DNA of 64,000 nucleotides from Baylisascaris procyonis (taxonomy: Eukaryota > Nematoda > Chromadorea > Rhabditida > Ascarididae). The stretch is taken from positions 5,238,501-5,302,500 of the forward strand of contig JAZARR010000159.1 of assembly GCA_037389465.1 (NCBI GenBank). Direction: 5' to 3'. Position 1 is the first letter of the stretch, and each line of letters begins with the position of its first letter. Below the pieces are notes generated by a model. The model was not told the DNA's origin and searched no databases. It was given only the letters and a program-made list of their open reading frames with translations. Positions 25,191 through 38,177 of this stretch are shown here, one piece after another. The translations under genes and the position numbers were made by a program.

Positions 25191-28100
25191 CTAGTCAATT
25201 GCGGCACTAGACGTGCACTCGTTGGGCTGTTCCCAAAGTTGAGTGACGGAAACAAGCTGTGCGAATACGATGCCGAGCGGTGTTCGAATGGCAGTCTTAA
25301 TGCGGCGTTCACGTTCACAAGTGAGAATCTGTTTGAAGGCGCGTCGAAATTCACGACTGAATCTCGAATAAATAAACGGATTCAGCATCGAATTCAAATG
25401 GCCAGCCCAAGTGATCACCGAGAAGACCAACTCGTGACTGCTTATGCACTGAAACGCTTCTTCGATATTCATATTGCATAGTTCTCGAGTGTTGTTCACT
25501 TACATATATACATCGTGCAAAATGTGAGTCTGCAGCACTCACATAGATTCTCAAAACGATGCCGTGAAGACATCGATTAGTGATCAAAATACGGTCGATT
25601 ATAGAGCCTGAGATGCACTCATAAAGAAGCTCACCGATGGGCATCTTTGTGCCTCTTAGGATTGTGCATGAGCAGCTATAGATCTGTTGTGATATATATG
25701 AGCTCTTACCGTTTCACACAGTGTCATGATGGGCGAAAAAATGAAGAAGGGCATCCAACAGACGATAAATACACCCACAACGATTGATAATGTGCGAGCT
25801 GCTCGTTGTTCGTGCACATATTTCATCATTTGCCGTGATTTCTCGCGAACACCTAGTTTTTTCTTTATCACCGTTGCTGGAGTCGACGGAACGGATTCTA
25901 CCGTACGCTCATCCTGGAAAGTCTTGAAAAATGAAATTTAGAAAGTCCGGCTTACTGGTGTCGATATATCGTATTGGAAGGCAATTCCCTATTGTAAGGT
26001 GAGCCAACTTCAGCGCAAGCAAGCCACTAAATATGGTTACCAAGAATGTTATTCTGATGTTGTAAACGAAGAAGAAGTCACAGATTAAGGGTGCTGAATC
26101 ATTATTTCTATGATCGGCTTACGTTGGGCATAACAGTAATCATGCTTGCAGTACGATCGATTCCATGTGCATTCTGTCGACTCGTACTGGTGGAAGTATT
26201 GCCATTTGGACGATGTCTGAAAATGCCGGATGTGTTGAATGAAGCTGTCGATTCAGGTCGTAGAAGTGGCGACTGTGAAGAACTCGTCGAGCCAGTGTTG
26301 TAATAGCGATCTTCTGCACAACGTGTCTCCATTAATGATTTGCATGAAACCTAAAGAAAAGTGGCGTTAGCGTTTGTCTACTCATCACAGTAGTGCGTAC
26401 ATATTGCAAACATAAGCAATTGGTCAAATGTTTACGGCATGAAGCTATATGAAATTTGGGTCGCGTCCTTTAGCGAGATCAGGCACTAAGTGAAGTTTTT
26501 CTTCACATACGTAGATAGAAATGGTGGGAATTGTAAAATGTTATCGCAAAAATCGATCCGATAAGAGTAGTTCTCAACACCAAATTTCTTTACTGACGAA
26601 TAAAACGAGCATCTAGCACTTTTCTTTCTGATGGTAGTTGGATTGTAACGAAGATTAGCAAATTTTTCTACCAGTAAAACTCTCGAAGGAGAAGCAGACA
26701 CGTTTATGAGCATTTCAAAATTTCATATTCTCATACGTCGGCGAAGGTCTTTAACGGTTATGAGAAGTTCAACTTGGCAAGGACACGAAATGTTTCATAG
26801 ACAGAAACAATCTGCATACCACAAAAAAATATTTCGATTCAAAAGCTGTAATCAGCGCAACATAATGGATTTTCAGATTTAATTCTATAAAGATTTGCCA
26901 CGAGGGTTCAACTAAATAAAGACTTGAAATGAGTCAACATAAATTATGTATGTAATACTAAAAAACACCTGTCTGCACCTTTTGTTGAAGTGAGTGAACA
27001 GCAAAGTAAGTGCCGATCACTTTATTTCAAATGTCACGTTTTTGAAACCATCAACATCGAATAAGGCCATTCTTTATTCATTTTTCATCAGTTCCTATCT
27101 TTATAATGAAGAAAGTGGATGCATCTTCAAAATTATATTTATTGTCTTGCCACTCTTTTCTATTGCAAAGTTTCCAATGATTTTGCTCTCAGCAAGTCAT
27201 AATAATACCAAAATCGAAGGAAATATTTCAGATTCCAATTTTCCAACTAGAAAAAATCAGTAATCGATTATTGACGAATAGTATTAACTGAGAAGGAGGA
27301 AACAAATAAGGAAACTCAATCACCCGCTTTAGAAGTTTCTTTGAATTTGTTGATCGGCTGCGTGAATTATAGCGTGGCATTCGAATATTGCTGCGTACAA
27401 ATGAGGGTGTCCGGCCATTCGACGTGACACTCGATTTACCCCAATGGATCCGCAATGTTTGAATATTTTCTTCACTTGCGCAACTATCCGAGTTCACTTT
27501 CTTGTTACGTAACTTAAATTGCATAGAATCTCACAATATGATATTTATGTTCATTAAGAAATTTTTTATCAGCTTTATATAGGAAATAAAGAGAACTATA
27601 CAATCGTTGTGCGCATGCATTCTGTGGGATTTCTGAGAATATTTTTTACGCTATCTCAATTCCAGACGATGTAAACACAATCATGAGGTATGCCGAGATC
27701 GAGATGCGTTACTACAGCACAAAAAGTGCAATACTGAGCGTAGATAAGTTGGTAAAAGTCACAACAGCTTTGCCACATTTTGCCTCCATGAACACTGGCG
27801 AATTTGTAGGACGTTTGAAGCATTGCGACTATTGGCGTAAGGTCAAGAAATTTTGTCGCGTAAAATTTAAATTGCATACATCTTTTGCCGATCAACAGAC
27901 ACTAGGCAATTATTTTATTCGCTCCAGGCTTCAAATCTTTGCTTTTTTTGTAATAAATGACAACTGAAGAATACTTGAGAATGTGGATATTCTCTTTCAG
28001 TCAGTGCTAGCATGTAAGTTGGTAGCGGATGGTGGAAAGGTTGATATAACACTCGGATCCATTCAAAATTTAAAATAAATTATCACAATTTTCGAGTGAA

Positions 28101-31100
28101 TATGAGGATTACTGTGACGAAAATTAACGAAAAGTGCTGAGTACTAGTAAAAATTTTCATCATTTTGCGTAAGTAACAGTCATTTTGCAAAAGCTGGCGG
28201 AAAGTGAGTTGCTCTGGATGGTGATAGATGCAACAAATAAATCTGACTTTAAAAGCATTTTTTCGGAATGATTTTGACAGTGAAAATTCATTCTTTCGTA
28301 TGAGAAAAGCTCACCATTTTTACGCCACTTTTCATCGTTCTTGTATGACGTGTCGCTATAACGAACACCTTGCCATAAGCGAATAAAATGAGAACAAGTG
28401 GAATATAGAATGAGACCATTGAGGAAAATAAAATATAAGTTCGATTGTCCGTAAACAGACATTTTCGCTAAACATGAAAGGCTGTTAGATAGTGGACAAT
28501 GCATAAAAATATGACGCAAACGTTTTAGCTCGGCCGTGTTTAGCGCATTCACAAGGCATTAGTGATAAATGCTACAATGAAAGAAACATCGAAACGACGC
28601 AAATCAACCTGCTATAGTATTTCTTGATGAGCACGATCCATCACCACAAGCGCCAAGCTCCATAATTTATCAAGCCTTTTTACCAATCGATCTTACTACA
28701 ACCGTTCGGCTATTTTCAGCAATTCCACTATTTTCATCATAGATGCGTCAACTGGTCGACATTTAGAATATTGTTGAGATTTCTACCAAGTAACAATTTT
28801 GTCATATAATCCGATGCAAAGTCACTATGTTGCAAAGCGTTGATTGAAAACGTGCGGCATTTAAGTTGGTATATTACTTAATGCTCAGCAAATAATAAGT
28901 GGGTGAGGGGCGAGTATTTTCATCTTCAAATGGTCTTTTCAAGATCGTTTAGGGCACTCTTTTAGCAGAAAGGTGCAAACAATCTATTCAAGCAAGAAAG
29001 ATGCGATGTTCACTCATTGATGATAAAAATGAGACGATCCTCATAATTTTCCATCCACTTCCTCTCATCTATAGAGCGAATCCTTTGATGCGTTGCATAG
29101 CACATACCTGATCTCGATATAAATGCGGTGAGCTCTTTCGCCACCAGATAATAGCCGGAAAAGAAAGGCCTGCAATATTTCATCTAGTATAATTTATATG
29201 CCACTAAATAAGCGGAACTGGATAACTGCTGTATTAATTCAATGAAAACTTACGACTTGTTTCATATAATCGTAAAATGGTCATTTCATAGCGACATTGG
29301 CATAATATGCTAATTTTCCATTTCTTTCAACAAATTTTTGCACTTATTGTTAGTGCAGTAATAAGGGTCATTATCAACACCTCAGCAAAAAACCACTCAA
29401 ACATCGCTGAGAAAGTGATTTTTTATTTGATATCGAAATATGTCAATTATTTTTATAAATGCCCAATTTGTTTCAGCGACAACGATATGTTAGCACCATC
29501 GCTAATTGCCTCTGATGATAATCAAATAGTAACAATTTGTTTAGCTTTCGGTACTTTATGTCATTACTAGTTCATTGAATCATTATATAACAGGTTTACC
29601 TACAAAAATGCGAACTCATAATATCACCCATCAGTAATATTTTCTTCCCAATGAGCACTCTCGCAAAATTTTCAGAAAAGTGGGAGGACGAATGATGATA
29701 GTGTCCTCTGTTATTACTGATGAGATCACCGGTCAAGATCACCATAAACAATGCCAATCTGTTCATTATTCTTCGTTCAGATACTCAATAATGCTATGGT
29801 AGAATACATATGGAATTAAGAGCGATCTTTCTCATTCACTAGGAACAAATTAATTGCATTTTTCAAACTTAGCACAATAACCATATAGCACTGTTATTGA
29901 TGCTGAGAAAAGCATTTAAGTACTGCAAAATGCTTTATATGATTCGTTTCTTGCAGCCGTCCATTTGTTCAGCACTGCTTTACAAATGTTCACAATTACC
30001 CCCCAAGTGAACGAAACTGCTCAATCGCAGCGGGGAGCTGTGTGCAGCCATTTGAATTAACATAAAAAGTTGCCGTTTTGTTGGTTATTGTTCAAAGTCG
30101 CACGGCTCGAAAATCACTTCAAGAGCTAAAAAATGTTTTTTTTTTTTTTTTGATACCAAAAGTGCACCGGATTTTCCTGTCGTATTTACGACGGCGGTTT
30201 CTTTTCTAGAGAGAAGGCCTCTTCTTGAGGCGCTCAAGTCGACTCTTCCAAGAGTTTCCTTCTTACATTCAAAACTAACTAGCACAAAAGTAGAAATTAG
30301 TTGTTTTTTGGTGAGCAGAGTTTTGCTTTCGGTTCAAGTTCTAAAGATAGTCCAATTATTTTTGTCGAATGCACATTACAGGTTCTTCAATATAAGTGTG
30401 CATTTATGAGGTGATTAATGAACTTAATATCGTGCTGTGAAGTTATCGATCCGATTGGCTATCGGTTGACAGTGCATTTCGTTCTATAAGGAATAATTCA
30501 GCTTCCTCTGCGAAGAATTACAGCGCATGCAAATTTTAAATAAGCTCTAGTTTTAATGCGCTTCAATTAATCTTTAAGGTGATAAACAGACCGGCGGGCG
30601 ACTCGCTTTTTGCCAACAAACATTGCTTCACTCGCATAAGCAGCACATATTAGCATCCGTTCTAGAGATGTGCGACTTCAACAACTAAATAATGAAGAAG
30701 ACGTCTCTCCTAACTTGAAAAGAAATCCTCCGTTCAGGAAGTGGCTAGTGTCTCATGTGAAATGGTATGCGGATTTATATTGCAAAATGCAATGTTGGTC
30801 GAATATCTATTGAAATATTTTGGCATGCGAACACATTCGGTAGTAATTGAATTTACTTACATGCGCTCATGATCCATACAAAGCAGATAGCGACTGTAAT
30901 GCGTCGAGTGGAAACTTTATCGCGATAGCCGATCGGATCTCGACCAGCCATATAGCGATCCAACGATATCACACATAGATTCCATATGGAACTAGTTGAA
31001 GCGAGAATATCAAGCGCATGAAAGAGATCACATGTTGCCAAACCTATAAAATAGAATATCTAATACCGTTTGCTTCCGTAAGATTTCTCTAAGAAATGAA

Positions 31101-32534
31101 CATTTCATCTTACTAGGAGAATTTCTTGTGCGTGTTGATGCAAAATCAAATAGACTAATATTCATACAAATATACAGAATTGGAAAAAATAAAGGAATGT
31201 AATATTTCTTACGTCTGTGAATTCAACAGCTTTAGTGTTCATTTGCTCTCTATGAATGAAATGTATAGCTTGTTTTAAGATTGCAGAAGAAACATCATGC
31301 AAGCTTAATTTGTAGCATAAACGATTGAAGCGGTGAGCTAGTTGTTTGAGTACATTGCTAGAAAGAGCGAAAAACGTCATCATTACTAAGCGCGCTAAAA
31401 ATCAGTTACATTTTTCCGGAAATGTTGCATAACGTTTCTATTTTATAATCTGGAAATTCTCCGGATAGCCTGGTATCGCGAATGTAGCGACGAAAATTTT
31501 TGCACACAGAAGTACATGCGATAAACGTTCGACTGAAATGTAATTGAAGGGCGAGTAATTGAAAGTTTATTGGGATTGCTTTGCGAGTATCCTCGGTTTT
31601 TTACCTTCACCGAGAAATTCTTTCTACCGATGGAAAACCGATTTTTTGGGAAAAATTGAAGCTTACAGCATTAGATAAATGGATAAATAATGGTACCGAA
31701 GAAATTGAACTGAAAAGAAAAAACGTGAATATATAGAGCATGCTGCAAAATAGAAAATCAAAAAAAAAAATTACCAAGCATCCAAACATGATGCGTCATT
31801 TCAAATAGACTGTTCAAAGGCATAACAACAAGACCGACAATGAGATCAGCGAACGCCAACGAAACGATGAGGTAACCAGTTGGATTACGAAGATATTTTT
31901 TTGTGCATACGGCCGTCACCACAAGGCAGTTTCCTTAAAAGTGCTTACAGTGAACATCCTAAAAATTTAAGAAAGAAAAAGGACCTGATTAATGCTAAAA
32001 TGTCCTCCAAAATATTCTGAATACATCTTAAAATCGAAGTGTCATAAGCAAATGCTTTTTTACCCATGAGAGTTTTAACTGCATAGGACCAGTAACGACA
32101 ACATGAGAGCCTTTCTAAATTGGGCAGTTAATTGCACTATGGGGAATTTTTATGAGGGGCACTATATATCTGGATGAGAAGATGTTTGGAAATGGCGCAA
32201 AAGGAAAAACCAAGCCTTGTCAATATAGCATATGAGCTAGTTCAAACTTCACTTGGTTATTGAAACAAAGAAATTTTGAGCCGGCTTGCATTATTTGCTA
32301 GTAATGTTGTATACATAAATAATAATCCATTTAATCGGAAAGTCGAGTAACTGCAATGGATTTAATCCTAGGAAAAAGTTATTGAACAGTTTCTTTGTCA
32401 CCTGCAATGGTAAGCGTGCAGAAAGTGGCAAAGAGAAGTGCGAGTGCTGGATGCCTCCACTGTGGCTCTTCAAGCGTTTCGGCGGTGGAAGCGGCGAAGT
32501 TCGATGCACTCGAATGGTCATCGTACGTTGTCAT
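25191..32534 (-). CDS. Invertebrate D1-like dopamine (biogenic amine) receptor, class A GPCR, complete
   Basis: Nine exons, in order: 32534-32402, 31933-31775, 31043-30861, 29169-29108, 28467-28315, 27512-27324, 26350-26123, 25913-25710, 25448-25191. All junctions keep frame and give 522 residues. Visible landmarks: N46 in TM1, D74 in TM2, C102 with amine-binding D109 in TM3, DRY at 126-128, FPAIIWWR at the end of TM4, C182 and an N187 sequon in loop 2, serines 194, 195 and 198 in TM5, CWMPFF at 421-426 in TM6, W451 and NPFIY in TM7. D109 plus the TM5 serines indicate a catecholamine ligand. FPAIxWWR, FSSxxSFYxP and the loop-3 motif TLRIHWG resemble insect DAMB/DOP2 receptors, so dopamine coupled to Gs or Gq is inferred. 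Whether it is orthologous to C. elegans DOP-1 or DOP-4 I cannot settle. The start is the first Met after an in-frame stop. The protein acts in the plasma membrane of neurons or muscle. Confidence 0.88.
32402..32534 (-). CDS. Receptor exon 1: N-terminus and TM1
   Basis: Starts at an ATG preceded in frame by a stop about 75 bases upstream. It encodes a Ser/Thr/Glu-rich extracellular end, then a hydrophobic stretch (ALALLFATFCTLTIA) for TM1, and ends at donor GTGACA after one base of the Gly codon that precedes the TM1 Asn. This exon is far from the others in appearance and could be missed by gene finders. Confidence 0.8.
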
Positions 32535-32823
32535 CGGCACTACAACAGCGAACGTTGAATCTTTAGATCGTTTTTTTTTCTTTTGAAGAGCGAATACATA
32601 TGCTTTTATTATTCATACAGGACTGAGCGTACGTTGCATAACGATTACAAAGATAACGCATCGACATATAAGTCTAAAACAATGCTATTCAATTCATCTC
32701 TATATGTGGATATACTCTGAGTAAGCGGTTGCAACATCGTTTGCAGCATGTCACATATTCCATAGTACGATTTCTTATCGAATGAACAACGCAAAATTTC
32801 CAACATATTTTCAATCCACTTCC

Positions 32824-32844
32824 AAAAAAAAAAAAAAAAAAAAA
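32824..32844. repeat. Poly(A) tract
   Basis: About 21 consecutive A residues on the plus strand, 290 bases upstream of the receptor start codon. No target duplication or retrogene was seen beside it. Confidence 0.8.
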
Positions 32845-35800
32845 AGAAAATTCAACGAACAAATAAAATTGTCTTAGTTAACTTGAATCTCCTTGTCAAA
32901 GAAACACTTCGTGTTCGCATCCTAGTGATCAAAAAAGTCTCGAGAGTAAGTGTGAGAGGAAAGCTAGAACGCGACAACGACATTTACAAGTGCTTAGAAT
33001 TCTTCGTCCGCATTAAATGCGCCAAACGTGCACTGTTGAACGTTCACCAATCACAAGCTAGTCTTGTTCATCGAATGCTGCAAAATGCACCAGTTTAGTA
33101 TTGTGTCCATCAAGGGTGAAAACTCAACGTTTAGATGAATAAAATTGCCTACGGCACTTTTCAAAAAATTCCGCATATTGGCTTATAATTGACGCATCTC
33201 AATGTGCAAAATAAAAAAAAGTTGACTTCATCAAATAAACAAAAACAGCAAAAGAGCAAAGAAAGAAGAGAAATCGCCGCTGTAAGGTTGCCATCTGTTG
33301 CATAGCAGATAGCAGTGAAATGCGTTGTGGCAATAAGATTCATTACTAAATGAGCATTTGCTGCAAGGTTAGATACTCGAAAAACATCCACCCACACAAT
33401 AATTATGTGGCGAGCAATTTAGAGATATCGTCACATATATATGCCGCTATGCTTTTAATTAGTGACGAACGATGCGGAGAAGCGATTTAACGAAAAACAT
33501 TTCGAAGAAGGACGCAATTTTACTTTTTAGAGGGCGGAGAGGGAAGAGACAAGATAATGGCGAAAAAAGAACGAAAACGATTTGTCTCAGCAAGAATTGT
33601 TGGTAATGAAATTGGCGCTCCCAAAAAAACTTTAAAATAACATTCTCGAAAGTTTGCAAATGATGCAACACACCGATTAACGAATAACGTCTTTGAAAAT
33701 CCAATCACGATTCCATCCTTACCATAAACTCTTATGGATTCTATATCTTCCTTGATTACGCGATCACCTCCGACTACACATCCATTCAGTCGAACGGGGA
33801 CAACATAAGGTGGCAGCTTTTATTATTTCCTAACCTGCATGCAGCAGTTATCGTTTGCAAAAAAATGTCTGCGCCTTCCATCTCTATTCCTTCGCATTGT
33901 GACTAGCTTTGAAAAATTCCATATCAATAATACTAGCTCAAATTAGAGGAACATATCGCTCTCCAGGTATATGGGCGAGATTTTACTGCAATAGCAACTG
34001 GCAGCAACAGCAAAAAGGACCACACCGCGAGACAAGAAAGTGAAGTTATCAGCCTGTTGCCATGCACCTACAACATTGAAACGTGTTTCTTTCTTTTTTT
34101 TTTTTTTTTGAAGATGCTGAAATACTCTTATTCAGCTTACAGAACGGTAGCGATTACAAGATCACGCCAAACTTACTTGTTTCGTCGCTTCTTCAAACTG
34201 ATCATCATCACTCAACATTTCAGTAGATATAGTATGTCCTTCTCTTTACGATCACACAAGCTTTGAAAGTGAAGCAACTGCTGAAGTTTCCGCAGGGAAT
34301 TCTTCTGCATCAGTGGATGTTAGTTTATTGACGCATGCGCTTAATCGCCCTCGCCCAACTTACTTGAGCGCCTATTCGAATGAATCAATCTCTCATTGAA
34401 CGTACTGAATAACCATTAAAGGAGATACAATTTGCGTCAAATGAACGTAGTGATAAATGAGTGAGTGTCTTATTTTCCTTTTTTCCAGCTGACTGATTGC
34501 TGTTGCCGTTTTCGAAATGATAAACACTAATCATCGATGCAATCTTAACTGGTTAACGCTGTGAAGTAATGCAAAACGATGCGTAAGAAATATTTCGAAC
34601 AATTTATGAGAAATCATCATTTAGCAGTGGAACATAGGTAACATTTTCCTCACTCAACTTGAATTCTTCAAATAACGAGTCAGTTATAAGCTGCGTTGAA
34701 TCTTTGAAACACAGATGCTGGCTAGAGTCAACCCTGAAACGCTTATGCCTGATCGCATGCATCAATTATAACTGAACATTACCAGCTGGCTTCTTTCCTG
34801 TCATTTAAATGCTTTTTTATGAGAATTCATAAATCATTCTTCCTCATCAGAGATTAATTACTCTCCAAAAGTTTCAACGAAAAAGACGCCAGCAAGATGG
34901 AACCGAACTGGCCTGGCTGGATTCTAATGCAGTTATATGTTAAGGAAAAGAATAATAGATGGACAAATGCCATGATCGTTAACCTCAAGACGTACGGCTT
35001 GAGATTCTTTAAAAGCGTACCTTAACGGTTCATCCTATCCGATGTGCTCGCTCACGGGGCTACTAAACCTTGCGAAAGTGTTTTCGCTTACTAGGGGAAA
35101 TATCGGCTCTAAGAGGCGCCATAATTGATTTTGGCCGATTCTCACGGCACCAACAAAAGCGATGATCACGTTAGCTCGACAATCTGCATGACTTTTAAAA
35201 TTTTCAGTGATTCACAACTATAGATCAATGAAAATTACATACGACCGAATACTTATGCGCATATTCTGCCATTCATTAATTATTATGCTTGCATGCTTTC
35301 AGTGCTGTTATGCTATCGCAGCAGATTGTAATTACCTCACGAAGGTCATAAAGAAACTGGAATGCTGGTACAATGAGAAGAAGCGAAGACCTGTCGCTAG
35401 GTGACCTAGATTATGGTTATCACTGTGAATCGATAATTTGCGCTTCGTGGTCGTTACCGCAGCAGGCAAGAGTAAGCGCTATTTGCTGCATGCATATTTT
35501 GCAATTCAAACATAGTTTATAGACGCTGCGATGTTGCAAAGGTGGAAAGCTCGGTGCAGTCAATTATTACCGTTCAGGTACATAGGAATTACTGCTGAGA
35601 GGTGTTCACCCTGCTCGAAGGTGCAATTGCAATGAGCGAATTTCATCTAGTGTTTGCTTCTGGATGATAGCATGAAGGTCTTCAAGCAAGAATTACTATC
35701 GATCGATAATTATCACTTCGGCTACTGTTTACCCTCGTTACTGTCTTCACCGCAGAGTCAGCAGCTACCACTAAATAATTGCCCGGTCCGTTCTGGACTA

Positions 35801-36548
35801 GTAATATCACCATCTCAACGCTAAACTGAATGTGTGGAAGTCTTTATTAAACTCCAGCGCTCCATGGCGCTTTTGATAACAAAGACCCAAAATTTTCGGA
35901 AAAAAACCCAAATTGCTTGTCACATATAAATATAGTTTTATTAAGCAGATGAAGCATAAATAAAATGGCAAAATGCGCCCAGAGAGCAATTTTTGATAAA
36001 ATTGAGATTTTCTCTCAATTTTCTTCACGAAGCAATCCATCTTGGAATCTTACAACATACTGAAATCGAATTTCACGACATAATGATCTTCGAAATTTCT
36101 ATAACCGAGCCTTTGTTATGTTTCCAGAGAATGTTGATTTGTGCTTTTCTGCTCCCTCGTTGTGTTCGCTGTATTGAGGAGTCTCCTCTGGGAAATATGC
36201 ACAACCTCTTTCTGTTGAAAAAAAAAATCAACAACTTGTGAAAAGATACAAACCAAGATTATCACCTTGCTGCTACCATATTGTTAATTAACTGCTGAAA
36301 GTTATGACATCATTGCAGCTTTAATTCGTTTTCAATTAATAAAGGCAATTTCACTCCAGTCATAAAATTAGAAATTTACTTCAACGGCTACAGCTTATAG
36401 AATATGACACTTAACAATTTAAGTCCCCGTGCTAAAGCTGCCTACGAAGTACTCCCCTCCCATAGCCAAACATTTATTTAGATGCAGTCGATATTTCCAG
36501 AAACACATATAATTACATCTCTGAACGTTACCGAGAGCGTTCCTTAGA

Positions 36549-36920
36549 TCATAAATATATGAAAGATTGCGGCGCCTTTATTTCTTTGCAGTCGTAGGAA
36601 ATTGCGACAGCTATATCAGGTGAATTAAGCGGATCATCCAATGTGCTACCTGAGCCTATCATGGTTAATACCATTCTCACGGTTAACAAACCATTTATCA
36701 AGTCGTAGTTCAACTTTTTTCCTTCGAACTTTTTAACATTCATCACATCTGAGCAGCCACTACCCTTTGCCTTTTGTCGTTGTTCGGTGAATTCGTGCTG
36801 AACGATATCCTTCTGATCTTGAGCTGTGAATGTGACGTGGGTGGTTCTTGCGGATGTGACAAACTCAGCGTCCCTCGGTACGTGTCTTGAAGTCTGGTCT
36901 CTCAGTTGGACTGGAAGCAA
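36549..36920 (-). CDS. Hypothetical open reading frame, 123 residues
   Basis: An open frame with mixed polar composition (for example FTAQDQKDIVQHEFTEQRQK) that looks more protein-like than the surrounding short frames. I recognise no domain, signal peptide or membrane segment. It lies about 770 bases left of the retrotransposon and in no clear gene context. It may be an exon of an unseen gene, a decayed gene or chance. Confidence 0.22.
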   Translation of the reverse strand: MLPVQLRDQTSRHVPRDAEFVTSARTTHVTFTAQDQKDIVQHEFTEQRQKAKGSGCSDVMNVKKFEGKKLNYDLINGLLTVRMVLTMIGSGSTLDDPLNSPDIAVAISYDCKEIKAPQSFIYL

Positions 36921-37692
36921 GACGATACGCCCTCATTCGTAGAAGAAACCCTCTCAAAGACGTGTTGATTCAGAGAAAGATCAATTGTAGCCCTAAGCCC
37001 TTGGTTTCCATTGTTCATCTTTTGATATTAGCGACACAAATGTCGAATAAAATTTTCACATACACAACTCCTCTATTAAAATTTCTCTTATTGCTCCCCT
37101 GTCAATCGTTATTTCCTCCGTCATAAATCGCGCACTTAATCGTCTATTGGAGTGTGCCAAAGCCTACACTCTGGCCACATTTATGCCTGTCTGGTTCTGG
37201 CTGTCCCTCTCTAGTGTCGTAGTGCGTATCTTGCTCCCTCTTCAACCTCCTATACCACTTAAAAATATTTCACTTTCTAGATATTATCGCCATACGACGC
37301 TTACGATAGCTTTAACCTTTTAGTAGCACTTTTACTAATTTTCGCATTGATTTCCATTGCAACGAGCTACTCTAAATAGCGATCACTGATCTTTTCTCTA
37401 AGCTCACATGTCGATTTGTGTTTTTTTCGTAATGAATGACTCTTCTGATTTGCGGTGTACATTTTCACTGCTTAAAATATGTGTAGACCTGCATGTGCAC
37501 ATAATTCGCCCTCCACCCCTCTCCCACCCCCCACGCTAGGCGGCTTGGGAGTTGATATCAATTTGGCTTCATACTCGACTTCTTTTTCGACTGTAAAACT
37601 AAATCAGGCAGTTGATTACTTGCCCTGGAGGAGTCGAAGTTGAGGAGTTGACTACTTTGCATTCCAGAGTCAGGGGAACTGTGAGTCTAACT

Positions 37693-37860
37693 GTTGGGTA
37701 TGGCGCCGAAGAGCCAACCCAAGATATCCGGTCGTGATGAAACATCGTAGTACTCGTTTTGCACTTCTTTGTGTGTGTGTGACGTTGGGTACGGCACAAA
37801 AGGGCCAACCCAAGATATTCCGTTGTTATGAAACAGCGTAGTAATCGCTTGCACTTTTTA
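37693..37860 (+). repeat. Tandem duplication in U3, period 91 bp
   Basis: Two diverged copies begin GTTGGGT at 37693 and 37784. Both contain TTGGGT and ACCCAA arms that can pair around a 17-base loop, then similar GATATxCC, ATGAAACA and CGTAGTA blocks. The 3' LTR has the same pair from 42580. Confidence 0.8.
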
Positions 37861-37952
37861 AGTGGCGAATCATCACAGTTTCACATGCACGTGCTGAGTG
37901 GCCGTATATAATGCCTTTGTCTGTCTTTGTGCCTTTGACGGTACCTGAGGCC

Positions 37953-37960
37953 TATAAAAG
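37953..37960 (+). promoter_or_regulatory. TATA box of the 5' LTR
   Basis: TATAAAAG about 135 bases upstream of the LTR poly(A) signal, the normal arrangement for an LTR promoter. Confidence 0.8.
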
Positions 37961-38087
37961 GCGGCTCTCAGCCCGTCAGTAGTAGTCCTCTTCTGGTGTA
38001 CGTCACGCTCTCCCGTCAGTGCTCATCTCTATCGTCTCAGCCTTCTTCTCCTTGGCTTCATCTTGGAAGCCAGTTGTATATTTTCCC

Positions 38088-38093
38088 AATAAA
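38088..38093 (+). terminator. LTR poly(A) signal (5' copy)
   Basis: AATAAA inside the LTR; the same signal in the 3' LTR at 42975-42980 would end the element's transcript. Confidence 0.75.
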
Positions 38094-38177
38094 GTGCTTA
38101 TACTAGCTCTGCCTACCACTCGACCTACCTATCGTCGTCGCAGCCGACACAACAAACCGCAACTCAGATACAACAAG

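Larger units (their letters stand above)
32534..37686. other. Region upstream of the receptor gene, few features
   Basis: AT-rich sequence that should hold the receptor promoter. A TTTTAG on the minus strand near 32670 could be a 5' UTR or trans-splice acceptor. There is an A21 tract at 32824-32844. Apart from one open frame at 36549-36920, nothing looks coding. Confidence 0.45.
37692..38175 (+). repeat. 5' LTR
   Basis: 484 bp bounded by TG...CA. It carries a duplicated block in U3, TATAAAAG at 37953-37960 and AATAAA at 38088-38093. Transcription should start shortly after the TATA box, near 37980. Confidence 0.95.

Noticed and set aside
27683..27967. 94-codon plus-strand frame within a receptor intron
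   Set aside because: It lies antisense in the intron between receptor exons 5 and 6, and the opposite strand is open over much of the same stretch. No motif.
28160..28552. 130-codon minus-strand open frame over receptor exon 5
   Set aside because: It is in the wrong frame. The correct frame, bounded by TTTAG and GTGAGC at 28467-28315, gives a clear TM5.
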